Source: Physella acuta (Eukaryota; Mollusca; Gastropoda; Physidae). Taken from it: DNA of 64,000 nt. The position numbers and the translations under genes are program-made. Below the pieces are notes generated by a model that was not told where the DNA came from, did no database searches, and worked only from the letters and a program-made list of their open reading frames with translations. This document shows, piece after piece, positions 39,601 through 52,000 of this stretch; the first letter of the stretch is position 1, and each line of letters starts with the position of its first letter. The stretch spans positions 1,177,501 through 1,241,500 of the forward strand of contig NW_026731674.1 of NCBI RefSeq assembly GCF_028476545.1, written 5' to 3'.

Positions 39601-42600
39601 AGTGTGTGGCTGATGTAGCGTGTGGCTGATGTAGTGTGTGGCTGATGTAGCGTGTGGTATGGTGTGTGGCTGATGTAGTGTGTGGCTGATGTAGTGTGAG
39701 ACTGCTGTAGTGTGTGGCTGCTGTAGTGTGTGGCTGCTGTAGTGTGTGGCTGCTGTAGTGTGTGGCTGATGTAGCGTGTGGCTGATGTAGTGTGTGGCTG
39801 ATGTAGTGTGTGGTATGGTGTGTGGCTGATGTAGTGTGTGGCTGATGTAGTGTGTGGTATGGTGTGTGGCTGCTGTAGTGTGTGGCTGATGTAGTGTGTG
39901 GCTGCTGTAGTGTGTGGCTGCTTTAGTGTGTGGCTGCTGTAGTGTGTGGCTGATGTAGTGTGTGGCTGATGTAGTGTGTGGTATGGTGTGTGGCTGATGT
40001 AGTGTGTGGCTGATGTAGTGTGTGGTATGGTGTGTGGTTGATGTAGTGTGTGGCTGATGTAGTGTGTGGCTGCTGTAGTGTGTGGCTGCTGTAGTGTGTG
40101 GCTGCTGTAGTGTGTGGCTGATGTAGCGTGTGGCTGATGTAGCGTGTGGCTGATGTAGTGTGTGGCTGCTGTAGTGTGTGGCTGCTGTAGTGTGTGGCTG
40201 ATGTAGTGTGTGGCTGATGTAGCGTGTGGCTGATGTAGTGTGTGGCTGCTGTAGTGTGTGGCTGCTGTAGTGTGTGGCTGATGTAGCGTGTGGCTGATGT
40301 AGTGTGTGGCTGATGTAGCGTGTGGTATGGTGTGTGGCTGATGTAGTGTGTGGCTGATGTAGTGTGAGGCTGCTGTAGTGTGTGGCTGCTGTAGTGTGTG
40401 GCTGCTGTAGTGTGTGGCTGATGTAGCGTGTGGCTGATGTAGTGTGTGGCTGATGTAGCGTGTGGTATGGTGTGTGGCTGATGTAGTGTGTGGCTGCTGT
40501 AGTGTGTGGTATAGTGTGTGGCTGCTGTAGTGTGTGGCTGCTGTAGTGTGTGGTATAGTGTGTGGCTGCTGTAGTGTGTGGCTGCTGTAGTGTGTGGCTG
40601 CTGTAGTGTGTGGCTGCTGTAGTGTGTGGCTGCTGTAGTGTGTGGCTGATGTAGTGTGTGGTATAGCGTGTGGCACCAACCTGTCCTGTCTCTCCATCTC
40701 CAACAGCTTCAGCTTTTCAAACTCTATCTGGTCAAGCTGTGAGTCCCTCTCTTGGTGAAAAGCTTTGAGCTTCTCTTCCAAGACTTGCACTGTGCCCTCA
40801 AGCTCTTCCCTCATCATCTCCAGCTCCTGGGGGGGTAGGTCTAAACATCATTGTGTGGCTGACACACGTGGTCTACACATTATCATGTGACTGGCACACG
40901 TGGTCAACACATTATCACGTGGCTAGCACACGTGGTCTACACATTATCATGTGACTGGCACACGTGGTCTACACCAGTTGCGGATTAAGGGGGGGGGGGG
41001 GGGCTTAAAGGGCTGCATTCAGGGGCCCCCTAAAATGTACAGCTCTATTTTTAGTTTTCACTATAAAAAACTAAAGTTATAATTTTTACATCACAAGCTT
41101 CAATTGTTTTTTTTTTAAATATCCAACTTTTGCACACACCTAAGTATAAATATCAGCTGTCATCACCTTCTACCCAGACATTGTTTATATAAAGCCGACG
41201 TTCACTACAAATAACATTGTCCGGACCATGACAATAAAATTGTTTTAGCCTTAAAAACACAACCAGCAGCCCAATTGTGACAGATGATTGACTCATCTTT
41301 TAAAACAGCCAGCAATTAAAAGTCACTTTGTCAGATAGCTTCACTCGGCGGTAACAAAACTATATAAAATAATACTGTATAGGGTCTAGACAGTGAATTA
41401 GTTCTCACTCGCACGCATTCAGACAATCAGATTTATTGGCTAACCCTAGCCATCAACGGAAACAGTCCTAACCATCTTTAAATTGTATTAAAATGAAAAG
41501 CCATTTTATTTACCAAAGACCACAAAATGAGTTGTTTGCCATGAATAAACTTCAAAACGCCCCGCCTGTAATCAGGTGTCGTCGCTTTCTGCTCGCAAAA
41601 TGTTTACATAAAGTGATGCTCTCTAAAATATTATACATTTTATTTCTGGCACACAATTCGGTTGATCAACTAGCTTCAACTGAATCTTAACAAAACAGAC
41701 AAGAAAACCATGTTTTACTTCAGCATGTGATTGTATGAAAGATCCGTCTAATGTTTTTAACCCTTTCCCCGGCGATTGGGTGTATCCACCCGAACTCGCT
41801 ATATTTTTGCTCATATCTCGAGTCTCGTTTTATAAATTTTTCTGGGCTTCTTTCCCATCTATAAGGTGGTTGGGATGAACACATTGGAGGTGGTAAATTT
41901 AAATAATATGCGTAAAAAAATGTATGAGGGTTTGAAAAAATTTTTATACGGTCCCTGGCAATTGGGTACTACACACCCGTACACAATTTTGAATGGAAAA
42001 AATAATTATCATTAAAAAAGTTTTAAAAAACCCACGTTTCCTGATTGAACTAAAAAGTAGAAAATAAATGCTATACATCACAATAATGCAAGCGATCACT
42101 CTACTATAAGCGATGAAAAACGTGGGGCGCCGAAGTAAAAGTTTTTTATCGGTCATTGTTAATATAAGATGTAAAATTTATATTACTATTGATTAGATAA
42201 TACTATTGAGTTTTATTAGGGAGCTTGTAGAGAGTCAACAGTATTAGAAACTGTAAGAAAATCCAATAGATTATTTTTTCCTCTAAATTCTCATGAAAAT
42301 ATCAGTTGTCCCTTAGTCGGACATCAAAGTCCATGCTCTACAGTTTTAACTGTAGCTGTCATCGCTTCATGTCAAACAATGTTTATTTAACGTGAGCTCT
42401 CCCTAAAATAATAATGTGTTTCTGATTGATCTTGCTTAGCCTATAAAATACGACCAGTAAGTAGGCGATATTAGATGAGGCTAGGCTTACTTTGTAAGAT
42501 CTGTAAATGTATCGGTCCTAGTGAGATGATCAGACATACTAAAATAATATAAAGTGGTATATCTATTTTTATAATCATATTGTGTCTCCCATTGGATCTA

Positions 42601-42937
42601 CACAAGAAGCACTATAACTCTAACTTGTTTACAACAGTAGACCTATTTTAAAAAGTTATGGAGAGATGTTTTCAAATTTTGTTATCTGAATCAAATGTTC
42701 GTATAGTTACCATTTTTAAAACAGGCTAAATTATTACCAAGCACGATTTTAAAAGTACCGTAGTTGTAATATCAGCGTTGTAACACATGTATCCTGGATT
42801 TATACTCCTCAAGTAATGAAGTTGTAATTGAATATTATTATTCTGTTTGTTTGGCCATTTAAGCTTAATATTTTTATTTGCATTAAAAATAATTTTAAAC
42901 AAACTTATACCTAAACATGTTAGACAAACGCCTAGCT

Positions 42938-42995
<58 letters not shown>

Positions 42996-43010
42996 TATAT
43001 ATATATATAT

Positions 43011-43046
<36 letters not shown>

Positions 43047-46000
43047 TCATCCAGGGCCCCGCTCAACCTAAATCCGCAACTGGTCTACACATCATCTGTA
43101 CCCCCACACCCACACAAGAAAATGTACCTGCTGTCTGTTGTCCCCCCACACCCACACAAGAAAATGTACCTGCTGTCTGTTGTCCCCCCACACACCCACA
43201 CCCACACAAGAAAATGTACCTGCTGTCTGTTGTCTGTAGCACATGAGCTGTCCTGCTGGTTGCCATAAAGAACAAGTCTGAAAAAAAATGGTGCAGGATA
43301 AACTCAGTGGCTACATTAGGTTTAGTGTGTGGCTACATTAGGTTCAGTGTGTGGCTACATTAGGTTCAGTGTGTGGCTACATTAGGTTCAGTGTGTGGCT
43401 ACATTAGGTTCAGTGTGTGGCTACATTAGGTTCAGTGTGTGGCTACATTAGGTTCAATGTGTGGCTACATTAGGTTCAGTGTGTGGCTACATTAGGTTCA
43501 GTGTGTGGCTACATTAGGTTCAGTGTGTGGCTACATTAGGTTCAATGTGTGGCTACATTAGGTTCAGTGTGTGGCTACATTAGGTTCAGTGTGTGGCTAC
43601 ATTAGGTTCAGTGTGTGGCTACATTAGGTTCAGTGTGTGGCTACAGTGTGTGGCTACATTAGGTTTAGTGTGTGGCTACATTAGGTTCAGTGTGTGGCTA
43701 CAGTGTGTGGCTACATTTGGTTCAGTGTGTGGCTACATTAGGTTCAATGTGTGGCTACATTAGGTTCAGTGTGTGGCTACATTAGGTTCAGTGTGTGGGT
43801 ACATTAGGTTCAGTGTGTGGCTACATTAGGTTCAGTGTGTGGCTACATTAGGTTCAGTGTGTGGCTACATTAGGTTCAGTGTGTGGCTACATTAGGTTCA
43901 GTGTGTGGCTACATTAGGTTCAATGTGTGGCTACATTAGGTTCAGTGTGTGGCTACATTAGGTTCAGTGTGTGGCTACATTAGGTTCAGTGTGTGGCTAC
44001 ATTAGGTTCAGTGTGTGGCTACATTAGGTTCAGTGTGTGGCTACATTAGGTTCAGTGTGTGGCTGCATTATGTTCAGTGTGTGGCTACATTAGGTTCAGT
44101 GTGTGGCTACATTAGGTTCAGTGTGTGGCTACATTAGGTTCAGTGTGTGGCTACATTAGGTTCAGTGTGTGGCTACATTAGGTTCAGTGTGTGGCTACAT
44201 TAGGTTCAGTGTGGGGCTACATTAGGTTCAGTGTGTGGCTACATTAGGTTCAGTGTGTGGCTACATTAGGTTCAGTGTGTGGCTACATTAGGTTCAGTGT
44301 GTGGCTACATTAGGTTCAGTGTGTGGCTACATTAGGTTCAGTGTGTGGCTACATTAGGTTCAGTGTGTGGCTACATTAGGTTCAGTGTGTGGCTACATTA
44401 GGTTCAGTGTGTGGCTACATTAGGTTCAGTGTGTGGCTACATTAGGTTCAGTGTGTGGCTACATTAGGTTCAGTGTGTGGCTACATTAGGTTCAGTGTGT
44501 GGCTACATTAGGTTCAGTGTGTGGCTACATTAGGTTCAATGTGTGGCTACATTAGGTTCAGTGTGTGGCTACATTAGGTTCAGTGTGTGGCTACATTAGG
44601 TTCAGTGTGTGGCTACATTAGGTTCAGTGTGTGGCTACATTAGGTTCAGTGTGTGGCTACATTAGGTTCAGTGTGTGGCTACATTAGGTTCAGTGTGTGG
44701 CTACATTAGGTTCAGTGTGTGGCTACATTAGGTTCAGTGTGTGGCTACATTAGGTTCAGTGTGCGGCTACATTAGGTTCAGTGTGTGGCTACACTAGGTT
44801 CAGTGTGTGGCTACATTAGGTTCAGTGTGTGGCTACATTAGGTTGAGTGTGTGGCTACATTAGGTTGAGTGTGTGGCTACATTAGGTTGAGTGTGTGGCT
44901 ACATTAGGTTGAGTGTGTGGCTACATTAGGTTCAATGTGTGGCTACATTAGGTTCAGTGTGTGGCTACATTAGGTTCAGTGTGTGGCTACATTAGGTTCA
45001 GTGTGTGGCTACATTAGGTTCAGTGTGTGGCTACATTAGGTTCAATGTGTGGCTACATTAGGTTCAGTGTGTGGCTACATTTGGTTCAGTGTGTGGCTAC
45101 ATTAGGTTCAATGTGTGGCTACATTAGGTTCAGTGTGTGGCTACATTAGGTTCAGTGTGTGGCTACATTAGGTTCAGTGTGTGGCTACATTAGGTTCAGT
45201 GTGTGGCTACATTAGGTTCAATGTGTGGCTACATTAGGTTCAGTGTGTGGCTACATTAGGTTCAGTGTGTGGCTACATTAGGTTCAGTGTGTGGCTACAT
45301 TAGGTTCAATGTGTGGCTACATTAGGTTCAGTGTGTGGCTACATTAGGTTCAGTGTGTGGCTACACTAGGTTCAGTGTGTGGCTACATTAGGTTCAATGT
45401 GTGGCTACATTAGGTTCAGTGTGTGGCTACACTAGGTTCAGTGTGTGGCTACATTAGGTTCAGTGTGGGGCTACATTAGGTTCAGTGTGTGGCTACATTA
45501 GGTTCAGTGTGTGGCTACATTAGGTTCAGTGTGTGGCTACATTAGGTTCAGTGTGTGGCTACATTAGGTTCAGTGTGTGGCTACATTAGGTTCAGTGTGT
45601 GGCTACATTAGGTTCAGTGTGTGGCTACATTAGGTTCAGTGTGTGGCTACATTAGGTTCAGTGTGTGGCTACATTAGGTTCAGTGTGTGGCTACATTAGG
45701 TTCAGTGTGTGGCTACATTAGGTTCAGTGTGTGGCTACATTAGGTTCAGTGTGTGGCTACATTAGGTTCAGTGTTTGGCTACATTAGGTTCAGTGTGTGG
45801 CTACATTAGGTTCAGTGTGTGGCTACATTAGGTTCAGTGTGTGGCTACATTAGGTTCAGTGTTTGGCTACATTAGGTTCAGTGTGTGGCTACATTAGGTT
45901 CAGTGTGTGGCTACATTAGGTTCAGTGTGTGGCTACATTAGGTTCAGTGTGTGGCTACATTAGGTTCAGTGTTAGATCTCACCACCCCGCCCCAAGAGAA

Positions 46001-49000
46001 AAACTATATAAACACATATGAATATGTATGTTCTAGAGAGAGAGATAGATCGATGTATTTAATGTTTTAATCTGAACTTTGACCTTTTTTTTAAATGTAT
46101 AACCACATGAGTTCTCCAGCGACCAAAAAGATCGTTCAAAGTTTGCTCGAAGCTCTTTATCCTTTTAGAGACAATTTTGAATGAGTGAACGAATGTATTG
46201 CAACTGGTGTGACCCCTCCATATTTATCTAACCTTGTCAACTTGTGTAAACATTCTATTCATGCAACTAGAACAAGTATTCAACTCTATCACTTTCAATT
46301 ACGAATTCGAATGGACAAAGCATTTTCATCCTAAATTTTAAAATGTGGTGTCACCCCCATCCTGGTCATTAAATGATGTTTCACTTATTAAAAATACTCA
46401 ACAAAACTGTAAATTGTGCAAAGTTTACATTTGGTGTTGTTTGTGTCCCCACCCCACATGTAGTTACCAAGTTTCTATGCACACCCCCCCCCCCCACCCA
46501 TTTTGGGATTTGCCAAATTGCATTAAAAGACTAATTAACACCTAACTGATTCATTAAACTGGAAAAATATTTTTCTTCTGTCAATCGTGTCTTTTTCTTA
46601 CATACCTAAATGCCCATGACTTATAAGAAGTACGTGGGATTGTTCAAGCATGACTTACTTTCTCTTTTCTTCCTTTATCTCCTCCAAATTTTTATGGTAC
46701 ATTTCTTCCAGGGTCTCTATCTCCACTTCCAGCTCTTGCATCTAGAAAGAAACATCAGACAACATCAGACAACTTCAGACAACATCAGTCACAGTGTTTC
46801 TTCCAGACTTTTTTCTCCGGGGGGCACTTGAAATTTTCGGGGGGGGGGGGGCAGTAAACTTTCTTCGGGGGGGGCGGACACTGCTAAAAGTATATATTTT
46901 CGATATAAATTATATAAATTTCATTTCTTTTGGGGGGGGGGGGGGCGGTAATAAAGAGATGCCTGGAAGAAACTCTGATCGGTCAACAACATCAGACAAC
47001 TCCAGAAATCATCAGTTAACAACAGACAACATCAGACAAAACCAGACAACATCACAACATCAGACAACATCAGACAACATCAGACAACATCAGACAACAT
47101 CAGACAACATCAGACAACATCAGACAACATCACAACATCAGACAACATCAGACAACATCAGACAACATCAGACAACATCAGACAACATCAGACAACATCA
47201 GACAACATCAGACAACATCAGACAAAACCAGACAACATCAGACAACATCAGACAACATTAGACAACATCACAACATCAGACAACATCAGACAACATCAGA
47301 CAACATCAGACAACATCAGACAACATCAGACAACATTAGACAACATTAGACAACATCAGACAACATCAGACAACATTAGACAACATCAGACAACATCAGA
47401 CAAAACCAGACAACATCAGACAACATCAGACAACATTAGACAACATCAGACAACATCAGACAAAACCAGACAACATCAGACAACATTAGACAACATCAGA
47501 AAACATCAGACAACATCAGACAACATCAGAAAACATCACAACATCAGAAAACATCACAACATCAGACAACATCAGACAACATCAGACAACATCAGACAAC
47601 ATCAGACAACATCAGACAAAACCAGACAACATCAGACAACATTAGACAACATCAGAAAACATCACAACATCAGAAAACATCACAACATCAGACAACATTA
47701 GACAACATCAGAAAACATCAGACAACATCAGACAACATCAGAAAACATCACAACATCAGAAAACATCACAACATCAGACAACATCAGACAACATCACAAC
47801 ATCAGACAACATCAGACAACATCACAACATCAGACAACATCAGACAAAACCAGACAACATCAGACAACATCACAACATCAGACAACATCAGACAACATCA
47901 GAAAACATCACAACATCAGACAACATCAGACAACATCACAACATCACAACATCAGACCATGATTTACTTTTTCTTTGCGATTCAACTTTTTCTCATCACA
48001 TCTTTTTTCCATGATGACTTTCTCCTCAAGTAACCTTGACCTTTGTTCTGAGAGATCTTTTAGGTGAAGGTCGACATCTCCCTCAAGTGTACCTGGCGTG
48101 CTCAACTGAGGTCAAATGAACAAATGTCACAACATGTCAACAGACTTGTCACTCCATGTCAACAGACTTGTCAACAGACTTGTCACTCCATGTCAACAGA
48201 CTTGTCAACAGACTTGTCACTCCATGTCAACAGACTTGTCACTCCATGTCAACAGACTTGTCACTCCATGTCAACAGACTTGTCACTCCATGTCAACAGA
48301 CTTGTCAACAGACTTGTCACTCCATGTCAACAGACTTGTCAACAGACTTGTCACTCCATGTCAACAGACTGGTCAACAGACTTGTCACTCCATGTCAACA
48401 GACTGGTCAACACACTTGTCACTCCATGTCAACAGACTGGTCAACAGACTTGTCACTCCATGTCAACAGACTTGTCACTCCATGTCAACAGACTTGCTGC
48501 TGCCTGAGGTCTGAGCTTACCTGAGCTAAAGCTTGCTGGAGCTGCTGCTGTCTGAGGTCTGAGCTTACCTGAGCTAAAGCTTGCTGGAGCTGCTGCTGTC
48601 TGAGGTCTGAGCTTACCTGAGCTAAAGCTAGCTGGAGCTATTGCTGCCTGAGGTCTGAGCTTACCTGAGCTAAAGCTAGCTGGAGCTATTGCTGTCTGAG
48701 GTCTGAGCTTACCTGAGCTAAAGCTAGCTGGAGCTATTGCTGTCTGAGGTCTGAGCTTACCTGAGCTAAAGCTTGCTGGAGCTGCTGCTGTCTGAGGTCT
48801 GAGCTTACCTGAGCTAAAGCTAGCTGGAGCTATTGCTGCCTGAGGTCTGAGCTTACCTGAGCTAAAGCTAGCTGGAGCTATTGCTGTCTGAGGTCTGAGC
48901 TTACCTGAGCTAAAGCTAGCTGGAGCTATTGCTGTCTGAGGTCTGAGCTTACCTGAGCTAAAGCTTGCTGGAGCTGCTGCTGTCTGAGGTCTGAGCTTAC

Positions 49001-52000
49001 CTGAGCTAAAGCTAGCTGGAGCTATTGCTGCCTGAGGTCTGAGCTTACCTGAGCTAAAGCTAGCTGGAGCTATTGCTGCCTGAGGTCTGAGCTTACCTGA
49101 GCTAAAGCTTGCTGGAGCTGCTGCTGCCTTAGGTCAGCTGCCTTCAAGTCCTGAGCTAGACACCTGAGTTGGTGGCTCTGGTCCAGCAGGAACTTTTCCT
49201 CCTCTGCTTGGAGCTGCCCCAGTTGTCTGACCTTGACCTGCTCCCAGGCCTCGACCTCCTGCTCTACTGCAGCCATCTCCTGCTGCTGCAGCTCCACAAA
49301 TGACTTCTCCTCCAGCTCCAGGAGCTGTCTGGCCTCCCTCAACTGCTGCAGCTCCCCAAACATCTCCAGCTTCTCCTCAGCTGAGGAAAAGTTCCTGGCC
49401 AAAAGTAAACAACAGATGCCATGTTGTGTTGGGGGGGGGGGGGGACTAAAGTGACACCTGGGATGACCTACCCAAGCTGACACCTGGGATGACCTACCCA
49501 AGCTGACACCTGGGATGACCTACCCAAGCTGACACCTGGGATGACCTACCCAAGCTGACACCTGGGATGACCTACCCAAGCTGACACCTGGGATGACCTA
49601 CCCAAGCTGACACCTGGGATGACCTACCCAAGCTGACACCTGGGATGACCTACCCAAGCTGACACCTGGGATGACCTACCCAAGCTGACACCTGGGATGA
49701 CCTACCCAAGCTGACACCTGGGATGACCTACCCAAGCTGTAGGGCCATATGACACCTGGTCTCCTGTTCTGTGAGGTCGGCCCAAGCCTCCTCGATGTGT
49801 CTGTTCTGTTCTTGCAGGTTCTCCAGCACCTCCTGCCACTTGCTGCTAGCCTCCACCTGCGCCTGCTGGGCTGCCAGTTCAGCCTTCTCCCTCTCAAACC
49901 TCTCCAGCTCCTGACTGACCAGTGGGCAGCTGCTAGCTAGAGAACGCCTCTCTGTGTCCCACCTGGCTGCCAGCTGCTGCCTGTGGTCCATCACCTGCCC
50001 CAGCTCCTGGCTCAGCTGCAAACACGGCAGACCTAGACATTCATGTGCTCAACACAATCATTCTAGACATTCATGGGCTCAACACAATCATTCTAGACAT
50101 TCATGGGCTCAACACAATCATTCTAGACATTCATGGGCTCAACACAATCATTCTAGACATTCATGGGCTCAACACAATCATTCTAGACATTCATGGGCTC
50201 AACACAATCATTCTAGACATTCATGGGCTCAACACAATCATTCTAGACATTCATGGGCTCAACACAATCATTCTAGACATTCATTGGCTCATCACAATCA
50301 TTCTAGACATTCATTGGCTCAACACAATCATTCTAGACATTCATGGGCTCAACACAATCATTCTAGACATTCATGGGCTCAACACAATCATTCTAGACAT
50401 TCATGGGCTCAACACAATCATTCTAGACATTCATTGGCTCATCACAATCATTCTAGACATTCATTGGCTCATCACAATCATTCTAGACATTCATGGGCTC
50501 AACACAATCATTCTAGACATTTATGGGCTCAACACAATCATTCTAGACATTCATGGGGTCAACAGAATATGTGTATCTGTGTGATCCAACATTTGGAGTG
50601 TGTGTGTGATCCAACATTTGGAGTGTGTGTGTGATCCAACATTTGGAGTGTGTGTGTGATCCAACATTTGGAGTGTCTGTGTGATCCAACATTTGGAGTG
50701 TGTGTGTATGTGTGTGATCCAACATTTGGAGTGTCTGTGTGATCCAACATTTGGAGTGTCTGTGTGATCCAACATTTGGAGTGTGTGTGTGTGTGTGTGT
50801 GTGATCCAACATTTGGAGTGTCTGTGTGATCCAACATTTGGAGTTTCTGTGTGATCCAACATTTGGAGTGTTTGTGTGATCCAACATTTGGAGTGTGTCT
50901 GTGTGATCCAACATTTGGAGTGTCTGTGTGATCCAACATTTGGAGTGTCTGTGTGATCCAACATTTGGAGTGTGTGTGTGTGTGTGTGTGATCCAACATT
51001 TGGAGTGTCTGTGTGATCCAACATTTGGAGTTTCTGTGTGATCCAACATTTGGAGTGTTTGTGTGATCCAACATTTGGAGTGTCTGTGTGATCCAACATT
51101 TGGAGTGTGTGTGTGTGTGTGTGTGTGATCCAACATTTGGAGTGTCTGTGTGATCCAACATTTGGAGTTTCTGTGTGATCCAACATTTGGAGTGTTTGTG
51201 TGATCCAACATTTGGAGTGTGTCTGTGTGATCCAACATTTGGAGTGTCTGTGTGATCCAACATTTGGAGTGTCTGTGTGATCCAACATTTGGAGTGTGTG
51301 TGTGTGTGTGTGTGATCCAACATTTGGAGTGTCTGTGTGATCCAACATTTGGAGTTTCTGTGTGATCCAACATTTGGAGTGTTTGTGTGATCCAACATTT
51401 GGAGTGTCTGTGTGATCCAACATTTGGAGTGTGTGTGTGTGTGTGTGATTCAACATTTGGAGTGTCTGTGTGATCCAACATTTGGAGTGTGTGTGTGATC
51501 CAACATTTGGAGTGTGTGTGTGTGTGTGTGTGATCCAACATTTGGAGTTTCTGTGTGATCCAACATTTGGAGTGTGTGTGTGATCCAACATTTGGAGTGT
51601 GTGTGTGTGTGTGATCCAACATTTGGAGTGTGTGTGTGATCCAACATTTGGAGTGTGTGTGTGATCCAACAACTGACCTGATCTTTGTCCTGATGTAGTT
51701 TAGACTTGCGCTGCTCCGCCAGTGCCATGGCCTGGTCTGTCTGGGCCAGCTGACGCTCCAGGTCCCTGACCACCTGGCTGATGGAATCTTCTTCAGTCAA
51801 CTGGTCTGGGTACCAGCTAACTGATTCCAGCTCCTGCAAGATAGGTAGGTCCTACATGAGACAGGTCCTACATGAGACAGGTCCTACATGAGACAGGTCC
51901 TACATGAGACAGGTCCTACAACAGGCAGGTCCTACTTGAGACAGGTCCTACATGAGACAGGTCCTACATGAGAGAGGTCCTACTTGAGACAGACAGGTCC

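Noticed and set aside
38181-40817. 878-codon - strand frame starting MMREELEGTVQ
   Set aside because: Only the first 46 or so codons are KIF16B exon 16; the rest reads through the donor into the intron array (HTTSATHYIS repeats).
41493-41690. 65-codon frame in the hAT element at 40975 as a transposase piece
   Set aside because: No BED, RNase H-like or dimerisation motif is visible.
49233-49454. Ser/Cys-rich + strand frame
   Set aside because: Antisense shadow of KIF16B exon 12.
50543-51672. Long - strand frames of THTPNVGSH type
   Set aside because: Translation of the GATCCAACATTTGGAGTG array.
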